64,000 nucleotides of DNA from Lingula anatina (taxonomy: Eukaryota > Brachiopoda > Lingulata > Lingulida > Lingulidae). Positions within the stretch are counted from its first letter, which is position 1. The number at the start of each line of letters is the position of its first letter. The translations under genes and the position numbers were made by a program. A model generated the notes under the pieces. The model worked only from the letters and a program-made list of their open reading frames with translations. It was not told where the DNA came from and did not search any database. Shown here in pieces: positions 1 through 12,287 of the stretch. The stretch is taken from assembly GCF_001039355.2 (NCBI RefSeq), contig NW_019775848.1, positions 1 to 64,000 on the forward strand. Reading direction: 5' to 3'.

Positions 1-768
1 CTGCCTTGTTATTGTTTTAAATCATAATTAGATGCAGGAAAACCACTACTTTCAGTAATCTGGATAAAAATAAAAGGTTACAATATCTGTAATCTGCATT
101 AGCTATAAGTTTTGGGTCTACACGAGAAATGTGCAGGGTTAATTGCTCACAAGAAACATTGGTATTGCCTACAGGTACGATTGTCCATGTCTGCCAATCA
201 TTTGGAATTAGTAATTATAAAATTTCTTCTAGTGGCAGGGGAATTCTTCAGCATGGCATTTGAGAAAATCATTATCTTAGTCCTTTCTGTTACCCTTACT
301 AACTCTAATCCTTTTCCTACTGAAGAATGCTGGGTGCACACAGTCATTCCTCGAGAGAGGGTCGCATGCCACTGTTTTTCCGATTTTCTCGAGTGTTGTT
401 GAGGAATAACCATTTCATCACGAGTACATTTTATTCTTTAGATCAGAAATGAACTTTAAGTCAGATGTGGACAGTTTCTTGAGATTATACCAATGATCCA
501 AACTATTTCAAAGCAGTCTTGTTTATTCCTTACTTGTTGTTCCACCTTTGATGTTAAGAGCAACAAAATGAATTTATTGATGTTTAACTGTGTATTATTC
601 GTTATAACATATTTTACAAAGGTAGACAGTTTACCTGGAGGAATTCATGATGGAATGTTTTTCCTGGGTTGAAAGATGGTACTGATATCATGTAAAATTG
701 AATCCAGAATGAAGTTATTGAAGAGTATGAACAACATATTAATTGAAAGATCTGTATCAATCTGCAAT

Positions 769-1113
769 TTAAAGGGATAATAACTCTTCGTTTCGGCCAA
801 AAAATGAATTTTCCTGGAGTAAACAACAATTTTCCTATACTTACCAATGGTCAATGAATCCATTTTTACATTCAAAGTTAGTCCCTGGTTTTTTTTTAAA
901 AAGTTCGGTTTTTTGTTAAAATCTCTTAAGAGATTTTAACAGAGTATAGCCATCAATGGAGGTCACGTGGTCTAAAGAGAAGCTCAGATATCAGAATAAT
1001 AGCTATCGCTGCTGTTTTTGTGGTAAAACAAAATATGTTATATTTCTATGAGTTATTCACAATGTTTTTATTGTGAAATAAAGATCTCATATGAAGAGTT
1101 ATTATCCCTTTAA
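769..1113. mobile_element. MITE-like element, AAGGGATAA family, copy 1
   Basis: The ends are a perfect 21-bp inverted repeat at 769-789 and 1093-1113 containing AAGGGATAATAACTCTTC. There is no ORF. The interior matches, in inverted orientation, copies at 18051-18302 and 38792-39041, for example a shared AGACCACGTG-containing block and a TGGATTCATT block. The size and lack of coding capacity fit a non-autonomous DNA transposon. The superfamily and target-site duplication are unclear because the outer flanks differ between copies. Confidence 0.75.
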
Positions 1114-1174
1114 GCATTTGAAAATAATCAATAAATCAGATTGGTAGACAGTTTTGGTTAACTCTGTAAATTCT

Positions 1175-1305
1175 GGGTAAACGGTGCTATTTGGTATGGT
1201 CTAGAACTATAATTCAGCTAGTCAAAATTCTACTTTCAAGAGGGGACCAGTGGTGTTTTTTTTTTTTTTTTTTAGAAATTGAAGGCTGGTTAACAGTGCT
1301 ACTCA
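1175..1305. repeat. Fragment of CAGTGGCGGAT-type repeat family
   Basis: Contains GGTGCTATTTGGTATGGT, then AGTCAAAATTCTACTTTCAAG and a GGGGACCAGTGG-like segment, matching the interiors of copies at about 10278-10509 and 19898-20130. A T-tract interrupts the right part. Neither end is preserved. Confidence 0.55.
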
Positions 1306-2534
1306 GTGATTTCAAAATCAAACAAAACTATGGTTTGGTAGTCATAGAGCTGTTTCAAATGTGACCAAGGAAGAAATAAAGGAGAAAGTCTTTTGTATAA
1401 TTGCAAATTTGCATAATAACTATTTGTTCTTTATCATTAAAAATGCATATTATACATACATGTGTATTCTACACTCTTCAATAATGTGACTGTACACAGA
1501 TTTTCCGTCAGTTCACAAAACAAATCTTAGATTAACAAAATAACGTTTCACTAAATTGAGCAGCTACATATACAGGTACATCAAATGTCCCTTCTGTTTG
1601 CAATATAAAAGCAGCAAGCAAAAGATCTATAAAAAGTGTACACATACTATGTATTTATTAAGAATACTGATGATCTGCATCACGAGGAAAAATAAATGCT
1701 ACAAAAATAATTTATATACTCCTAAATCTCTATCTCTAAATCAATCTGACTCTTCTGAGTTTCCTGAAAGTAATTTTTCACATTTGTGTGAATGTGTATG
1801 TAACCTCTGTCATATTGTATAAGCCAATCTGCTCTGTATTCTTCCAAAATAGTGGCATTATAAAGATGCTTGTATTAGGCAATACTTATTACTTTTAACA
1901 ACATTAGTGAGTATGCAATCGAAACACTATAGTACTTGGATGTAAAGACGCAAACCTAAAATTCTAATCTTAATATAAGAAGCAGTCTGTTACATTGTAC
2001 CATTTGATGCAGTACAGTGTAGATTCAATTAAAAAGACATCAATACTGTCTCAAATTTAATACAAAATCTAATGGAGACTGTCTTCCATAAATTATAACC
2101 TGATAGCCTTGTTAAAACTGCTACATAAACTGGTAGTAGCTAATATTTGAATATTTGATTAATTTTAAATCTAGGGACAACGCACAAATATTTGTACATG
2201 TATGCAATATTGTGACATGTCATCATTCAAATTTTCCATCACTGACACAATCAGGTCTTTACTTCTTTTTTCAACCTCTTCAAGTATATGGAATGCGTTT
2301 CATAAAGTCATCAAGGAGAGCATATAACGCTTTTCCTCCTTTTCTCTGAATAAACTTAGTTTTTTTTATTGAGAACGTCTATGGTACAAGCCTTCTGGTC
2401 TGTAAATAACAATCTCTGTTTGCCTTTCCTAATAAGGCATGGTAAAGGGGACTCACCACTGTACTTACTGCCATTTCTCAGAATATACACATACTGGCAT
2501 GACATAGGAACTTGGCACCATACCGCAAGATACC

Positions 2535-2600
2535 CTTAACCTATTTTTTTTACCACACACTGGCTTTCTTAACCTATTTTTTTTACCACACACTGGCTTT
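2535..2600. repeat. Two-copy 33-bp tandem duplication
   Basis: 2535-2567 and 2568-2600 are identical copies of a 33-bp unit containing AACCTATTTTTTTTACCACA. It looks like a recent slippage or duplication event in the MAO 3' flank. Confidence 0.85.
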
Positions 2601-2644
2601 CTGTTCCTTAAATTTTACCAATTATCCCCACAGGAAGGAAGGTA

Positions 2645-2650
2645 TTTATT
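2645..2650 (-). promoter_or_regulatory. Candidate polyadenylation signal of the MAO-like gene
   Basis: AATAAA on the minus strand, 308 nt past the MAO-like stop codon. It is the nearest good hexamer I noticed in the 3' flank, but such hexamers are common by chance in AT-rich DNA. Confidence 0.3.
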
Positions 2651-2957
2651 TGATTATTTCATGTTCTGGTGGTTTGATTGCCTGATATACTTTTTTATGA
2701 GAGAAAGACATAAATTCTTAAAAAACATTTTCACCATGGAACCGTAAGTATTCATTACAACAATGAGTTCAAGAAGAATTCCTTTGAAAGTTATAAAAGC
2801 TTTCAACCAACTGATCAGAGAAATTATATAACTTTAAAAATCTGCCAGAAACTACACTAACGCATGCAAATGTAAGCTACAAATCTGTACTAGTAAACAT
2901 TTTCATGTGGTCATTTACTTTCTACACAATTATCTTAAGTACATGTAACTCAAATTC

Positions 2958-5900
2958 TCAATCAATGTATTTTATGTAAGTTCTTCTTGCCACTAATGCT
3001 AAACAAGTGAGGACCCCAAACCCAAGGGTCCATTTCAATATCTTATGTCTCTTCACTTTCCTCTTCTTCTGTGGCCAGGTGGACGCCGGACAATAGGCAC
3101 TTTGTCTAAGTTCTTCTGTGGCAACTGCTTGGGGTCGGAGGTGGTAGAGAACCTTTAATAAATCAATTTTTAAATTAAGTACCACAACCTGCAAGTAAAT
3201 GTTCCAGTACATTAGTATAACAATATACTGGCTGCCTATACATATATATATCTCAATACTGTATATATCAGTACTGTATACTTTTGTATGCTTTAATACA
3301 TCAACATAATGTACCTACTCAATGGATTTGGATTCATTATACATTGTACCACCATACACTGTACCAGTAATTAACATGATAAATGTAGTAAAGGCTAATA
3401 AAATATCTGGTTTACATTCTGTATCACAATTACCAAACGAAAAAAGAGGACACAAACTTGAATCAACATTTCTTGCTATCAAAGCAACAGAACATTAAAT
3501 AAGGAAAGTGCACGGCGCCGACAATGGCGACGACAGACGCAAGTGATGGCAATATGTACAGACACATCTGTGTCTGTACATAAAAATGTCTTTCAAATCT
3601 ATGAGAGGTATAAGATTAAAACAAAGTACTGCAATGGCTTGTTCTTTTAAATGGGCAAAAATTATCACACTTTCAGATACATAATTTCATAATAAAAAAA
3701 TTATATTTTTATATAGCATTTGCAGAGCTTTTACTGCACAGAGTATAAACTACCGGTAGCCTGCTTCTTAATTTTGTTGCTGCCGCAAAATAAAAATACA
3801 ATATCTGTAAAATTCACATAATTTTCCCCATTGAAAAGATGGGAGTAATTTACTGTAGACAACCACCAGCAGGAAACTGTAAATTCATACACAACTGTAT
3901 ATGAATGGTGAATATCTTTTTGTTTACCTCAATGGCAGTTCTAGTTCCTGCTTGCACAGCACCATTCATGAAACCACACCACACTGTGGCCGACTCTGTC
4001 CCCCCAAAGTGGATTCTTAAAGAAAAGTTTGAAAAAAAAAAAGATAATTATTGAATTTTTCTAGATACTGCAGCAGCTTTATTGAATATGTGAACTTGAA
4101 ATTATCTCTGAACCTATAACCTTTATAAATTGCTTGTCAGTAAAATTTTTCAAATGGAAAATTCAGAAATCCTTGCCTAATTTATGCTACAGGCAATTCT
4201 AAAAATATCAGAAAGTTCCCTTAGATGCACATTCTAGCAAGAATGATACTACTACTGGTAGTAAACTTTACTCAATAGTAACTATTTTTAACCTATTAAA
4301 TGGTTGCCTTAGGCCTGCAGTAAAATAGGCCATGCATCCTGTAGTAGCTGGGGATACGGGTCCACCCAAAGTGTAAGGCTCCTCTCCCCAATTCTGTTCT
4401 ACATAGTCCAGGCATTCCTCAGCTTGGGGACCTAAGAACTCTGCAATGCCAGACAGCACTGCTGCCTTTCTCTTTGATGCCTGACAAAAAATAAGCAGAA
4501 TCATAACTACATGTACCACTGGATCAAGTGCTGAAATAAAAGGGGGGCAGGGTCATGCTGTTTAAAAAAAAAAGGATGCAAAATATGCGCTGCTGTAATA
4601 TATAGCTACTTGCATCAACAATTTGCTATGTACATGTATACTAACATAACCTCTATCAAAACCTTGCAGTTTATTCAAGCATATACACTGTGTTTCTCTC
4701 TGCTTAAAAATTCACTGCAGGTGTACATATGCATGCACGTACATGTATATCCACATATCATTAATGAATTTAAAAATTAAATTTATATTTAGAGAGTTGA
4801 ATCCTTAAATAAATTACGCTACAAAATATCATGAGTCAAACTTCTTTATAAGCATACAAAGCAAGTACATACTTCATCACAGCTCCATTTAACTGCCTGT
4901 TTGGCTGCCACAAAGCCAACCAAAGCAGGATTCCCATTTGGAGAGGTTGCATCAAACACCACCCCCAGGGGGCCATCTTCTCCTGTTTTAGTTCTGCCAC
5001 ATGTTACGATCTCCCCAGAGAAACCTGCATCCCGCCAAAAAGTCTAACGGACAAAATACCAAATAATAGGTAAACAATTACACAATGTATATTTATTTAT
5101 TTATTAATAATCAACTAAATGGCAGAAATTTCTGGGGCTGAGCACACAAAGCATTAATTCGAGGCTAGAAATTGACTGAATATGGATTATTTACGAGCCA
5201 CTTACATGTAATAGCAGTATCAGGACTTAATTGATAATTCATGGCCAAGACTGATTAAAATGGTATGAAAAAGTCATGATGAGACTCCATGTTTCACATG
5301 TCTGGTAAACATTTACTGATGACATTTGACTCATTAGAGTACATGTTCTAGTGTGTGAACAAAAATGTATCGGGTTAATTTTTCTCACAACTTTTGACCT
5401 CTGCTAATTAATCTAATGGTCCAATATAGTAACTATATATATTCTATAATTATAAAGTTTTGAGAGTTTTTAAAGGGAAAAAGTCACTGTTACATGTATA
5501 TGCATCTTAATACAAAAGTAAAACATACATTTTGATAAGTAATAATGAACTTCACAATACAACCAGCTGGCATTCTCTTGAACAGTTCCAGTTTTTCAAG
5601 AGGCAAACTTGGATTGAACTGCACTGAGGCTAAAAAAAAAAACATTTCATATTTATCCAAAAGGTCAAATATTTAAGGAAAAAAACCTTAATTCATCCAC
5701 TGACAGGTACTGGTTATACCGCAGGTACTACAAAATGCCTTTTAACACAATTATATTTAGCATACAATCATGTACTTTCATTATCAACCTAAGTAATGAA
5801 AGAACAAGAAAGCTCCTCAAAACTTTAACATTCCATATTCAAAAGTAATCCCATCCCCGCATTGTTTTGTTTTTTGCCAGTGTTGATATTCAATAAAAAA

Positions 5901-8900
5901 AAACAATATTACAGTATATATGTAAATATTTCACTGAACTAGTTAATACAAAAGAACATAAGCTTGTTACATCAGCATTAGTATTTTCAGAGAGATTTAC
6001 TCAAAAGTTCATCCTAGCAAAATTACTAACATTCCTCTCCATATATATACTAGAAATTAAACACAACATTCAGCTTTTCTATAAACACAGAAAAAATATT
6101 TTGGGTAAAATTTGAAGTCATGTCACTTCAAAAAATATGATACTAAAGCGAACACTGTTTTTCCCAGTATGTGAACCAGTTTACCAGTATATACGTCACC
6201 TGTTTGTTGAGGCATTGTTGTAAAAATTGCTCTGGAGCACCTGAAAACGTCCCCTGTAGTTGTGGTTATAAGTACTTGTGTGTCATCCTTCAAAATAAAC
6301 ATAAACAGAATTTGACACATCATTTCCTTAGCAAGAGAGCTGATGCCAAATTAAAACACCTATAATCAGCAATCCACATTTTTAAAAATTTATAACATTT
6401 TTGCATACCCCATTTACAGCAATTTTCTTTTAAAACAAGGCTTCTCTTGTAAAATATTTAGCAAAGAAAAGTCCATAGCGACACATTTTTGTGTTAGCAA
6501 TCATTTCGTATCTTTAGGTTTAAATGTAGAAATCTTCGATAGGAAGCATGTGATCCTTTTGTATATGGACATAATGATATCAACTTACTTGGGTCACTGT
6601 CATTACAGGGTTATTTAAATAAATATTTTGCTTTCCAACTTTTTCAGCCAATAATTGAGATATCTGTTGAGTTCCACCCTAAAAGAGTAAATTTAATTTT
6701 TTCACAAAGCATGTTCAATTTTTTATTTATTTTCAGAAAAATCAATCACAAATTAAATATATTATAAATAAAACAAAATGATGCCATGTAGATGTAAAAA
6801 AATTCACTAATGTACCAATCTAGTTCTTTGAATTAGGCAATATCAATAGTGTTGGAAATAGTGTAGCCAGTTAAAGAAAATCATTAATGTAATGAATTAA
6901 GTGCATTTTGGACAATAAGATTATATAAAGACATATGAGCTAAAGGTTATTTTCAGTGGTAAATCACTATAATAAAAGGATTGCAATTTTCCTTGCTAGC
7001 TAGTCAAGTTTTTCAGACTGGCCAGTAATAACAACATATGTACTCAGTAGTACCAGTAGCAACATTTACTGATAGGGATAATTGGAGTTTTGGCAGGTGA
7101 AAAAAACTTCTGAATAAATATCTTTTAAGACCTCCACCATTGTTCTCTACCTTAACTTTGAATTCCTGCCCTGCGCCTTCAGAGGACTCTGTTAGAGCTT
7201 TAATCCCACCAGCAGCATTATTGTATGCCAGAAAATACAGCAAAGATATCTGAGAGCAGTCCACTCCAAACATCACTAAGACTGCACAATCTATGGCTTC
7301 CATAGCAGCTGGTAAAATAATCCTGTTAACTTTTAACTAATTCGTAAAATACAGCATAACAAGTGAAAATATAATTATTACTTTACCCAAAAAAAGTAAG
7401 GATATGGAATGCATTCTATTTACTTGAAATTCCTAACTAATGATTGAAATGTTTAATAAATTTTTTAAGGACACTGTGTAGCAGATATACATTAAATTAT
7501 GAGATGACAAATCTGGGGAAAATAACCATTATTCTAAGGTTTTTTGTTACAAAAAGAATCATTCGTTTAAGTAATAGATAGACCCCGAGTCAGCGAGGGT
7601 TATGTGGCATACACGAGTGCTAAGCACGAGTGGATGTCACATAACCCTCGCTGACTCGGGGTCTATCTTATTTAGACCACGGGTCCATTAGTGGGTTATA
7701 ACACATTCATGCGAGATGTGCGGTTATGCGAATTACACCACGTCTGAATCTTTTGTTCTTCACTTCCACCGTGGTCTAATGCTATCAATGATATATATAC
7801 ATATACATATATATAAACTCACCTTTTGTCCAACAATGTTCTTGTTTAAAATCTTCTACAGTAACACTATCCCATTCCTCAGCATACTGACATTTATATG
7901 GGTCTTCAATTGGAACTTTGGTACTCATATGATCTATCTAAAATATAAAAAAAAAAGGTTACTGGCTGTCTTCATTACAGCATGCAGGTGATTTCTTTTA
8001 AAATCAATTATAATTGTAGCTCAATATACGCCCTCACCTCCACCATATATTGAGAGGACTACAAAGAAAAGTAAAAGCAAACAAAAATCAAAATGTTTAC
8101 ATTCAAACCTATTAATTCAAAACAAGTCTCCAACACTTGGAAAAAATTCTTTTTATCTACACAAGATAATATACATTGATAGCGTCTGTGCACATCCATT
8201 CTAAAATACAAGAACTTCCGTTACCTTTTTCAGAAAAAAATGAAGATCTAATAATGCCCAAATGGGTAGTGTTGGGATGTCTGAGACATATGTTTTAATT
8301 TTGTTGTTTCCGAGCTTCATGTACTTCTTTCCTTTGTTGTACTGACTATACACCTCAAGGCCCAGCTCTTGTAACAGCGCCATTATGTGAACCTGAGTCC
8401 TGCAATATATATATTTTCATTCTGAATATTCATTGAATCATGACATTAAACCAATTTTCAAAGTTGTTAGTTTTTTTTTCGTTTATCACATTTAAAACAT
8501 TAACCAAGTTACAGGATGGATGAAATAAAACAAATGTACATGTATATATACACTTGTATCAATCATTACAATTATTTACTGCTTATTTACATATTTGCAA
8601 GATTAAGCTGTTTTTTATACTTATTTTGCAGGTGAACACATTCAAATATCAAGGATCTTAATGAATACAGAATTATTTAACAGTACACTGCCACTAAGGT
8701 ACCCTTCTGGACTAGTAAGTGTTAAAGCAGTACTCCCCAAGAACAGCTGGAGTACTCCTGCAACCATTGCCGGAACCGTATTTTGTCAGTAAGGGTAGTT
8801 ACACACTACCAAGTGAAAGTAGTTGTTTCCTGGCTAATATGCTGTTAACACTGTACCCGGTACATGGACAAACAGATGTTTTACTAATTTCTTTTTGACA

Positions 8901-10120
8901 CTATGAAAAAAATCCACTGTTGGCAGCAATTATACAATGCAGAATTTCAATTATATCGTAATTTTGCAGCCTTCTAAATTAAAGAACATAAAAGTCCTTA
9001 AAGTTATACATATCTAATATAAACAAATAATTTCAAGTAATAAACATGATTACACAATTTCTTTCTGAGTGATTTGTGTGCAATACAACCATCAGGCCAC
9101 AAAAATGGTAGATATGATGATTCAATTTCTTTTTATTTATTTATTGATTTATATATTTTTTTTTCTCATTTATTTATGATCCCAAAATCCAGAACTCAAT
9201 TTTTAAATACTGCATGCGCATGAGTCACATAATTAGGTACTAGGTTTAGTACGTATAGAAACAAACGGTCTTCAAAGCTTATCTTGCCACATACACATAC
9301 CTTCCTACCCACTGTCCACCAAGATCCCATACATCTTCTCCTCCTGCTGCTTTTAATGTTGTTGTTAAAGTGCGACCACCAACCCTATCTAATGGAACAA
9401 TTATAGATAAATATTAAACTTGACATAAATACTTGTATGCATTTTAAGAATGACGTTTCAACTTCACTTTCAATTATGAGTCTTACATGAAATTTTCTTT
9501 TTCTAAAAAATAATAAATTTTTACAGGAATTCATAAGAACTTGACAGCTTCTGGTGCCATTTTTTATTTAGGCACTTTGATTAATGTCTGCGACTTTGTC
9601 CATGCACTAGACCCCTCCCCCTTTTAAGACATTGAATGTCCCTCCGACATCCGAAACCATTCAATCTTTTAAAGACTTTCTGTACACGCTGAGAACGTAC
9701 GTGCTTTAAAACATACACATTCGCTATTAAAGGTGACATTAAACTGTATTTTAAGTAACCCGAGAAAATAACATTTCCATTATCGTCTCACAGGATATGT
9801 GCACGATATTTGTATTGGTTACCAGGAAAACAAATCTCTAGAAATGTGCTTGTATATACGTGATAGCTGTGTGCCAAGGGCATTTCACAGGAAGCAAGTT
9901 ACACGTTTTGCATTCGTTTAAACCCCCTGACCGGGCCTAAACCCGAAAATCATGTTGACAAATGGCGAGAAAGTCAGAGATGAAGAGACCTACCTTTTGC
10001 TTCCAGCACAGCCACGCGAAGACTGGGGTCTCTTTTTGTCAGTTCATACGCTGCACTAAGCCCAGACAACCCTGCTCCTACAACGACTACGTCCACCTCG
10101 ACTGACGCCGGACTTGCCAT
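2958..10120 (-). CDS. Monoamine-oxidase-like flavin amine oxidase, 12 exons, 527 aa
   Basis: Coding exons in transcript order: 9994-10120, 9301-9388, 8225-8399, 7823-7937, 7151-7308, 6589-6678, 6200-6287, 5529-5629, 4873-5043, 4293-4480, 3928-4015, 2958-3152. All introns are GT-AG and phases agree; the total is 1584 bp, 527 aa plus stop, the length of human MAO-A. The FAD dinucleotide-binding motif GAGLSG is at residues 15-20, followed by RVGGRT and DLGGQWVG. The lysine that meets flavin N5 in MAOs is present (RMPAGCIVKF, Lys307), as is the C-terminal FAD motif IHFGGTESAT. A basic stretch followed by a hydrophobic helix (about 504-518) closes the protein and resembles the outer-mitochondrial-membrane tail anchor of MAOs. 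The family deaminates amines oxidatively, releasing H2O2. Two hallmarks differ: the SGGCY cysteine that binds FAD covalently in MAO-A/B aligns with Gly411 (YTLGGPV), and one cage tyrosine aligns with Phe449 (WCGFMNGA). Substrate and true MAO activity are therefore uncertain. The start is the only ATG ahead of the FAD motif. Confidence 0.93.
7576..7668. repeat. Perfect 31-bp inverted repeat (foldback) in a MAO intron
   Basis: 7576-7606 is the exact reverse complement of 7638-7668 (core GACCCCGAGTCAGCGAGGGT), around a 31-bp spacer in which CACGAGTG occurs twice. The stem extends further with one mismatch. It lies in the intron between exons 7823-7937 and 7151-7308. It carries several CpGs in a CpG-depleted intron, which suggests a young insertion. 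A DNA-element foldback is the likeliest identity. Confidence 0.9.
7672..7779. mobile_element. Short element with 11-bp terminal inverted repeats
   Basis: TTAGACCACGG at 7672-7682 and its reverse complement CCGTGGTCTAA at 7769-7779 bracket about 86 bp of non-coding DNA immediately beside the 31-bp foldback. It may be part of the same composite insertion or a second MITE. Confidence 0.45.
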
Positions 10121-10277
10121 CTTTTCATCGGTCTGCTAAAACACCTGCATTGACAGTCAAAGTCCGCGGCCTTCACCGAAAGTAGAATATGGCGTAGTGC
10201 TATAAATAGCTCGACCTAGTTCATTTAATAAAACTCGAGATCGAGGTTTGGAATTCCCTAAGCTAATGTGAAAGAAA

Positions 10278-10509
10278 TTGATGCGAAGCGGACCCTCCCT
10301 CGCCCCTTGACGTGGGGTGCGGGGCCCACTGCAGGGCCCCGAAAATTTTGGTATTTAGAGGGCAAACGATGCCATTTGGTACGGTTTAGACCTATGATCC
10401 AGGTAGTCAAAATTCTTATTTCAAGAGGGGACTATTCTTGTTATTATTATTATTTTTTTAATCTAATGGGGGTCAGGACCCCCCTGGCACCCCCAATAAT
10501 CCGCCACTG
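10278..10509. mobile_element. CAGTGGCGGAT-type repeat, copy 2
   Basis: Ends in CCGCCACTG at 10501-10509. It shares the blocks GGGGTGCGGGGCCC, AAAATTTTGGTATTTAGAGG and CATTTGGTACGGTTTAGA with the copies near 13.6 and 20.0 kb. A 90-codon ORF across it is repeat-derived and not a gene. Confidence 0.65.
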
Positions 10510-10570
10510 TAATGGTCTTCAAAGCTTATCTTTTAATTAATGGTAATTTAACCGTTAACTTTTTTATCTC

Positions 10571-10572
10571 TT

Positions 10573-10615
<43 letters not shown>
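10571..10615. repeat. (ATTT)n microsatellite
   Basis: About eleven consecutive ATTT units in the intergenic region between the two divergent genes. Confidence 0.95.
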
Positions 10616-11189
10616 GGCTATTTATTTATTTCGTAAAACTTTCTTCTTGTATCTACCGTAGATCTATAGGCCCTATATGACAATTTGGAATTGTAAGATT
10701 TTATCATTCCTTAGTCGCGACATCTCTTTAAAATATTTATAAAACGTCCTCTACTGTCGCTTTTTTTGTGTGTATTAATATGGTATTTATTCAAAGGCAA
10801 GCAATTAAATTTTTATATCATTTATATATTAATTTTTCTTGTAGCTGGTCCTGTGATATTTTCCGTAGTCAGAACTTTGGAGGAAGACCAGTTTCCTTCA
10901 CTTTACTATTAAATATATTCTCATTGAAGCACACGTATCACGTAAGCGGCCATAATAAAGTTTCCGTTTTTATAAGAGAGCCCGTCAGAAGAGTCCAAAT
11001 TCCAAAATGCAAATAAACCACAATGCCCACACACGGAGCCGCATGGGTTTCAGCAAAATCGCACGTGAATCTAGATGCTGACAGTCCTTATTTAAACTCA
11101 TAGGTAGGCCTACAAATGAATAGAAAACAACAACAATCTAAGCAGTCATAGTTAAAGGAATAAACCTATAAGAACAACTGGTTTATATC

Positions 11190-11619
11190 ATGTGGATGTC
11201 TTGGATATTTGCATGCCTAGTTGGCCTAATTTTTGTGAGCTTTTCCAAAGCCAAGCCTGCCGCTGACATACACGTTGCTGGCGTTATTGAGTGCCCTACA
11301 GATGCCGTGACAGACGCCTTGGTCAAGATATCCAGCTGCTGGAACTATACAGTCGACAACATGCAAGGGACTGAGGACATATCGGGGTCTGTTCACGTGA
11401 CGTGAGTAGCCTATTTTAAATTTTATATGATAAATATAATTATGTAGCATATAATGCTTATTATTTATTTAATGTACTAGTAGTTACCAATTAGTTGCAA
11501 TTGTTTTATCAAAGGTCAGTTTGAGGCAATGTATAAATTCCTGCTCTCCTTACAAATCCTGCGCCGATTGATTTTTAAATGTATATGGGTACATTCTTGA
11601 CAGAATTAGAACCCTACTG

Positions 11620-11655
<36 letters not shown>

Positions 11656-12287
11656 AACTTGTAATTTAACTGAAACAGCATTAATTGCTCGAAAACACAC
11701 ATATTCTACATGTAGCTCTCACAAGCATGAGTACAATCACATCGCTCATATAGGATATTCCACTTTATTTTAATTTGCAAAGACCATTCTAATTCCTCTT
11801 TTCAACAAAATATAGACAACACTTGTTACCTTTCCTCCTGTGTGAGTGCATCGCTTGGAGACAAGTAACCTCATTTAATTCTATGCATATTAAGGATTTG
11901 AGAACATAAAAAAGGCGCCACAAACTAAGTTCATACAAACGATACAAAACCACATGCTTACATTCTTGATATGTTTATTGCAGTCTGGAAGACAACTGGG
12001 GGCACATTACGAGAGGGAGACCGGAATATCATCGTGTCAGTACAGGGGCTCAGTTTGGACGATACTGCCGCCAAGATCACTTGGCAGTTACCTACGACGT
12101 CGCTGGTAAAGTCACTGCAACGGCGCGGTTCTTCATTATGGGCAATGTAAAGCAGAGCAAGATGGAAACGTGCAGCTTCAGTGTCCGATCAAGTGCACCC
12201 AAACCCGTCACTTTGGAGTCACGCGTCCTTGTGGGTAATGCGGGGGGAGATCGCTACTGGAAGGGGTTTGGACGTCTCTTTATGTAG
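11190..12287 (+). CDS. Small secreted protein of unknown family, two exons, 171 aa
   Basis: Exons 11190-11401 and 11984-12287. The donor GTGAGT and an acceptor after TTTATTGCAG join in phase 2 to give 516 bp with no internal stop. The N-terminus has a hydrophobic signal-peptide-like segment (WIFACLVGLIFVSF), so secretion is likely. The mature part has four cysteines (ECPT, SSCW, RYCR, ETCS) and one NYT glycosylation sequon, and ends YWKGFGRLFM. The alternation of hydrophobic and polar residues suggests a beta-rich domain, and the start (HVAGVIECPTDAVTDALVKI) faintly recalls transthyretin-like domains, but I do not recognise a family. Support comes from the long second-exon ORF in an otherwise stop-rich region and from correct phase across a canonical intron. 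The stop is TAG at 12285. The main alternative is that the model lacks further exons. Confidence 0.65.
11621..11652. repeat. (TA)n microsatellite in the secreted-protein intron
   Basis: Sixteen uninterrupted TA units. Confidence 0.95.

Larger units (their letters stand above)
1..2957. other. Left-edge non-coding region (3' flank of the MAO-like gene)
   Basis: Several ORFs under 100 codons occur but none has splice-consistent extensions or a recognisable motif. The region holds a complete inverted-repeat element (769-1113), a degraded CAGTGGCGGAT-family fragment (about 1175-1305) and a 33-bp tandem duplication (2535-2600). From about 1.3 kb rightward it is CpG-poor. Confidence 0.6.
10121..11189. 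promoter_or_regulatory. Divergent intergenic region between the MAO-like gene and the secreted-protein gene
   Basis: 1069 bp separate the two start codons in head-to-head orientation, so promoters for both genes should lie here. The MAO-proximal part is CpG-rich, unlike the MAO gene body. The region is partly occupied by a repeat copy (about 10278-10509) and an ATTT microsatellite (10571-10615). I saw no convincing TATA box tied to either start. Confidence 0.5.

Noticed and set aside
112-402. 96-codon ORF at the left edge with a hydrophobic segment
   Set aside because: No splice-consistent extension, no recognisable domain, and an equally long overlapping antisense ORF.
10268-10540. 90-codon plus-strand ORF
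   Set aside because: It lies almost wholly within a CAGTGGCGGAT-type repeat copy and has no homology-like motif.
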